Part shown: positions 13,992 through 17,189 of the stretch, piece by piece | Layout of the letters: each line of letters opens with the position of its first letter | Numbering within the stretch: position 1 is the first letter of the stretch | Origin: CAKZYD01 sp039026755 | GTDB lineage: Bacteria > Pseudomonadota > Alphaproteobacteria > Sphingomonadales > CAKZYD01 | NCBI GenBank assembly: GCA_039026755.1 | Contig: JBCCLR010000065.1 | Coordinates: 1 to 17,189 of the forward strand | Length of the DNA stretch: 17,189 nt | Direction of reading: 5' to 3' | Position numbers and translations under genes: made by a program | Notes under the pieces: generated by a model | The model's database searches: none | What the model was told of the DNA's origin: nothing | Seen by the model: the letters and a program-made list of their open reading frames with translations, nothing else

Positions 13992-15308
13992 ATGGATTTT
14001 GACGTTCTCACCCGCGCCATAGAAGATGTCCCGACAGATCGGCGCTATGGCCGCGTTTCAGCGGTGCAAGGCTTGCTTGTCCAAATTTGTGGCGCTCAGC
14101 GCTCTTTAGCAGTCGGATCAAGACTTGAAATAGAGCCAAGAACCGGACCGCTGCGTCTATGTGAAGTCGTTGGGTTTAAGGGCGATGACGCGCTAGCCAT
14201 GTCGTTTAGTGGTCTCGATGGCATCGGCGTAGGCTGTAAAGCCCATCTCAGCACTGCAGAACCAATGATCGCACCAACCAATGCGTGGCTTGGCCGCGTT
14301 GTTAACGCACTTGGTGAACCGATCGACGGAAAAGGCCCGTTGCCCCAAGGCGCGCGGCGCCACAAAGTGCGTGCCAATCCGATGCCCGCCCACTTGCGCG
14401 CGCGGGTCGGCGCGCGCGTTGACCTTGGCGTGCGTGCGCTGAATAGTTTTGTGACCTGCTGTAAAGGTCAACGCATGGGCATCTTCGCCGGTTCCGGTGT
14501 TGGCAAGTCTGTGCTGCTGTCGATGCTGGCACGTTACACCCAAAGCGATGTCGCCGTCATTGGCCTTGTTGGTGAGCGCGGCCGCGAAGTGCAGGAATTT
14601 ATCGAAGATGATTTGGGTGAGGAGGGTTTGGCCCGCTCGATCGTCGTGGTCGCCACTTCTGATGAAAGCGCACTCATGCGCCGGCAAGCAGCGCATATGA
14701 CGCTTGCCTTATCAGAATTTTTTCGGTCGCAAAATCAGCATGTCTTATGCCTTATGGACAGCGTCACCCGCTTTGCCATGGCGCAGCGCGAGATTGGCCT
14801 CGCCGGCGGCGAGCCGCCAACCACACGAGGCTATACGCCGACAGTGTTTAGCGAACTCCCCAAGTTATTGGAGCGCGCCGGCCCGGGCGCCAACGATGGC
14901 GCAATCACTGGGCTGTTCACGGTCTTGGTTGAAGGCGATGACCATAATGAGCCGGTGGCGGACGCCGTACGCGGCATTTTAGACGGCCATATCGTGATGG
15001 AACGCAGCATTGCCGAACGTGGGCGCTTTCCCGCCATAAATGTCCTGAAATCTGTATCGCGGACAATGCCAGACTGCCATAGCGAGGCAGAGCAAGCGAC
15101 CGTTAAAGCCGCCCGCAGCTTATTGTCGTCCTATGGCGATATGGAAGATATGATCCGGCTTGGCGCCTATCGCCGCGGCACCAATCCCGATGTGGACAAA
15201 GCCATCGCACTAAACCCGGCGCTCGAAGCGTTCCTATCACAACAAAAGTCTGACCAGACGTCACTTGAAGACGGATTTTTGCTGCTTGAAGGCATTCTCG
15301 CCGGGTGA
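13992..15308 (+). CDS. fliI: Flagellar type III export ATPase FliI
   Basis: This 438-residue ATPase energises export of flagellar rod, hook and filament subunits at the base of the flagellum. An N-terminal beta-barrel domain (1-90) precedes the F1-beta-like ATPase core with Walker A GSGVGKS at 167-173, Walker B VLCLMD at 251-256 and the catalytic-Glu region GERGREV at 194-200. The export-ATPase signature SVTRFAMAQREIGLAGGEPP (257-276) and GYTPTVFSELPKLLERAG (280-297) separates it from F1 subunits. A helical C-terminal domain follows. It is divergent from ctrA, and candidate CtrA sites lie upstream. The stop overlaps the fliJ start by 3 nt (GTGA). Confidence 0.95.
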   Translation: MDFDVLTRAIEDVPTDRRYGRVSAVQGLLVQICGAQRSLAVGSRLEIEPRTGPLRLCEVVGFKGDDALAMSFSGLDGIGVGCKAHLSTAEPMIAPTNAWLGRVVNALGEPIDGKGPLPQGARRHKVRANPMPAHLRARVGARVDLGVRALNSFVTCCKGQRMGIFAGSGVGKSVLLSMLARYTQSDVAVIGLVGERGREVQEFIEDDLGEEGLARSIVVVATSDESALMRRQAAHMTLALSEFFRSQNQHVLCLMDSVTRFAMAQREIGLAGGEPPTTRGYTPTVFSELPKLLERAGPGANDGAITGLFTVLVEGDDHNEPVADAVRGILDGHIVMERSIAERGRFPAINVLKSVSRTMPDCHSEAEQATVKAARSLLSSYGDMEDMIRLGAYRRGTNPDVDKAIALNPALEAFLSQQKSDQTSLEDGFLLLEGILAG

Positions 15309-15730
15309 CGCAGGCATTGAAAATGCTGGTGCGCCTGCGCGAGATGGAGCTTGATGCAATCCGCCGCGAAGTGGCGGAGCTTAATCGCCAAGTTGAAGCG
15401 GTTGAGGGCAAAAAAGTGGAGCTCAATGCGCAAATCGTCAGCGAACAGGTTTACTTGACGCGCCTGGAAGGCATATCGACCTATGGCGCCTATTCAAACT
15501 CGGTCTATGCGTGGCAACATGATCTAGATGAGCAGCGTCAAGGGCTTGATGAGAAAATCGATGCCAAATCCTTTCAGATCCGCGCTGCTTATGAAGCGCT
15601 GAAGACCGCGCAAGTGGCACTGGATCGGGCGCTTTCAGAGGTTGATAAGACCCGCCAGAAAGCTGAACAAGACAGCCTTGACGAGGCCGCGCTGCAGCAG
15701 TTTCTAAGACAGAGCGAGGGACAACCTTAG
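15305..15730 (+). CDS. fliJ: Flagellar export protein FliJ
   Basis: This is a 141-residue, almost entirely helical protein with heptad-rich segments at about 8-50 and 75-130, typical of FliJ, a coiled-coil stalk that inserts in the FliI hexamer and helps use the proton gradient for export. Sequence conservation in this family is low, so the call rests on size, coiled coil and position directly after fliI. The GTG start overlaps the fliI stop. An in-frame ATG at 15323 would remove six residues and is possible. The TAG stop interlocks over 4 nt with the TAA of the convergent multicopper oxidase gene, leaving no room for a terminator. Confidence 0.85.
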   Translation: MTQALKMLVRLREMELDAIRREVAELNRQVEAVEGKKVELNAQIVSEQVYLTRLEGISTYGAYSNSVYAWQHDLDEQRQGLDEKIDAKSFQIRAAYEALKTAQVALDRALSEVDKTRQKAEQDSLDEAALQQFLRQSEGQP

Positions 15731-17172
15731 CTGACTGTAAACTGCCCCATCATGCCGCAGTCTTCGTGTTCGAGGATATGACAATGATACATATACGGCG
15801 CATCTTCAGGCGCGGTATGGTCGAATTTCACCAGCACTTCAGACCAGCCGTTTTCCACATGCACCATGTCTTTCCAGCCTTGTGCGTAGGCGGGCGGCGT
15901 GGCTCCATTTTGCTTCAAGATACGAAACGAGCAGCCATGGATATGAAAAGGATGCAGCATATCATCAACCCGGATCCGCCAAATTTCCGTGTCCCCCTTG
16001 CGCACCTGTTCATCAATGCGGCGCATGCGCATGGGCTGGCCGTTAATCGCCATGCTGCCAACGTCGCCGCAGATGTTGCCCCACGCTTGGGCCAGGGCAT
16101 CCAGGTCCGCGTCCGTCTCCATAGTCAGCTTAAAAGAGCGGGTTAGTACAGCGTCTTGCGCTTTCGGCGGCGCTAGAGTTGCAAGCTGCTTGGGCATTGC
16201 GCCGGAAAAGCCCTTCGCTTGTGACTGCACCAGGGACAGGGCTGGTATTGGCGCCGTAAGACCAAATAGGTTTGAGAGAAAGTTGATGTTATTGCCGTCT
16301 AAAACGACGTTCAGATCATTTGCGGCAAATGTCGCCATATCCACGAGGAGCTCATAGCGCTCCCCAGGCGACATCAGGATGCTGTCTGCCTCAACTGGCG
16401 CAGCTAAAAAGCCGCCATCTGACGCTATGACTGTGATCGGCCCCGTTGTCATGGACAGCCTTAGAAAACGTGCGTTGCACGCGTTGAGAATGCGCAGGCG
16501 CACCAGGCCTTTTGGGACGCGCTGCGTGACCGGCGCGACGGTTCCGTTCACGACCAAGGTGTCGCCTTCAAAGCCATCTTCAAACACGTCGCCCGTGAGC
16601 CCATAAGTTATTGCGCCGTCAGTGCCAAAGGCTTTGTCTTGCAACACTAAGGTGAAGTCATCGACGCCATAGGTTTGCGGCAAATCTGCAGATAGGCTGG
16701 CGTCATCTTCAACCAGTAGGACCCCGGCAAGTCCCTTATAGGTTTGCTTTGCAGTTTTGCCGTGCGTATGGGCATGGAACCAATTCATTGAGGCATGCTG
16801 CGTGATCGGCAAATTTGGCGACCAGGTTTGCCCAACTTCAATTTCTTGATGCGGGCCGCCATCAACAGGTCCTGGAATGTGCAGGCCGTGCCAATGAAGG
16901 GTGGAGATGTCATCAATCTTGTTTGTCACGTCAAAGGGCAGCGTTTGCCCCGCCTTGGCGCGTAAAACTGGACCCAGATAGTCACCGTTTATGCCAAATG
17001 TGTTGCTCAACATGCCGGTGCCAAAGTCATGCTTACCGGCTTTCAGTGTCAGCGCAATGCGATCGTCAATGCCTTCGGACACATCTAGTAGAGGGATGAG
17101 ACGCAGTGGTTTTGGGGCTGGCACTGAAAGCCGGTAAGCATGACTTTGGCACCGGCATGTTGAGCAACACAT
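15727..17172 (-). CDS. CueO-like multicopper oxidase, 5' end lost (fold-back at window end)
   Basis: The open frame has 481 residues. All four copper-ligand blocks are present: HWHG (93-96), HAHTHG (133-138), HPFHIHG (407-413) and HCHILEHEDCGMM (463-475). The last includes the type 1 Cys464 and the HED-x-GMM ending typical of CueO/SufI-like bacterial laccases. Such enzymes oxidise Cu(I) or phenolics with O2, normally in the periplasm. The Met-rich insert of E. coli CueO is not evident. The first 17 residues (MCCSTCRCQSHAYRLSV) are encoded by an inverted copy of the gene's own sequence at 17122-17189, so they are almost certainly not the natural N-terminus. Genuine sequence begins near residue 18 (PAPKPLRLIPLL), and any signal peptide lies outside the window. 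It converges on fliJ and appears functionally unrelated to the flagellar genes. Confidence 0.88.
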   Translation of the reverse strand: MCCSTCRCQSHAYRLSVPAPKPLRLIPLLDVSEGIDDRIALTLKAGKHDFGTGMLSNTFGINGDYLGPVLRAKAGQTLPFDVTNKIDDISTLHWHGLHIPGPVDGGPHQEIEVGQTWSPNLPITQHASMNWFHAHTHGKTAKQTYKGLAGVLLVEDDASLSADLPQTYGVDDFTLVLQDKAFGTDGAITYGLTGDVFEDGFEGDTLVVNGTVAPVTQRVPKGLVRLRILNACNARFLRLSMTTGPITVIASDGGFLAAPVEADSILMSPGERYELLVDMATFAANDLNVVLDGNNINFLSNLFGLTAPIPALSLVQSQAKGFSGAMPKQLATLAPPKAQDAVLTRSFKLTMETDADLDALAQAWGNICGDVGSMAINGQPMRMRRIDEQVRKGDTEIWRIRVDDMLHPFHIHGCSFRILKQNGATPPAYAQGWKDMVHVENGWSEVLVKFDHTAPEDAPYMYHCHILEHEDCGMMGQFTVS

Positions 17173-17189
17173 TTGGCATAAACGGTGAC
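16981..17189. repeat. 68-bp perfect inverted repeat at the window end
   Basis: The bases 16981-17048 are the exact reverse complement of 17122-17189, with 73 nt between. One mismatch (17049 against 17121) is followed by four more matching bases (GCTG at 17117-17120). The inner arm is coding sequence of the multicopper oxidase (residues KAGKHDFGTGMLSNTFGINGD), and the outer arm encodes the same residues on the plus strand. The outer arm ends exactly at the window end. This looks like a template-switch or assembly fold-back, not a natural repeat. Confidence 0.95.

Noticed and set aside
17122..17172. Cys-rich N-terminus of the multicopper oxidase as a metal-binding extension
   Set aside because: It is encoded entirely by the inverted copy of the gene's own sequence and so is an artefact of the fold-back.

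Overview
This window comes from an alphaproteobacterium. The strongest evidence is the combination of the cell-cycle/motility regulator CtrA, its histidine phosphotransferase ChpT, a Usg-family small protein and a CheA-W-Y-B-R chemotaxis operon next to fliI-fliJ. The DNA is moderately GC-rich and densely packed, with many 1-4 nt gene overlaps. Nothing looks like a mobile element, prophage, CRISPR array, tRNA or rRNA. I cannot name a genus.

Layout. (1) 1-112: tail of a probable inositol-monophosphatase-family gene. (2) 165-3270: a tightly coupled trio, namely a MotA/TolQ/ExbB-type proton channel, an OmpA-domain partner with one membrane helix and a long coiled coil, and a MeaB/ArgK-type GTPase. 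(3) 3253-4164, minus strand: a YgfZ-type protein followed by a 31-codon putative membrane microprotein that overlaps the end of the GTPase gene. (4) 4262-5596: a dihydroorotase-family amidohydrolase, divergent from ygfZ and converging on a Usg-family gene (5593-5868, minus). (5) 6137-12938: chpT, then cheA, cheW, cheY, cheB and cheR. (6) A bidirectional terminator near 12953-12994, then ctrA on the minus strand. (7) 13992-15730: fliI and fliJ, divergent from ctrA. (8) 15727 to the end, minus: a CueO-like multicopper oxidase whose 5' end is lost in a fold-back inverted repeat at the window end.

How the genes fit together. ChpT passes phosphate from the hybrid kinase CckA (not in this window) to CtrA. 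Here the genes for both proteins flank the chemotaxis operon, and ctrA shares its upstream region with the flagellar export ATPase gene. GTTAAC/TTAA motifs resembling CtrA boxes cluster in the two intergenic regions before chpT and between ctrA and fliI, which suggests that CtrA controls its own phosphorelay, chemotaxis and flagellar export. The CheA here is large and hybrid, with an HPt domain, a kinase core, two CheW-like domains and a C-terminal receiver.

I did not find a clearly new biological system. The points most worth a second look are the CtrA-box pattern, the small membrane ORF, the Gln in the metal motif of the dihydroorotase-like enzyme, the interlocked convergent stop codons and the terminal fold-back, which is probably an artefact.
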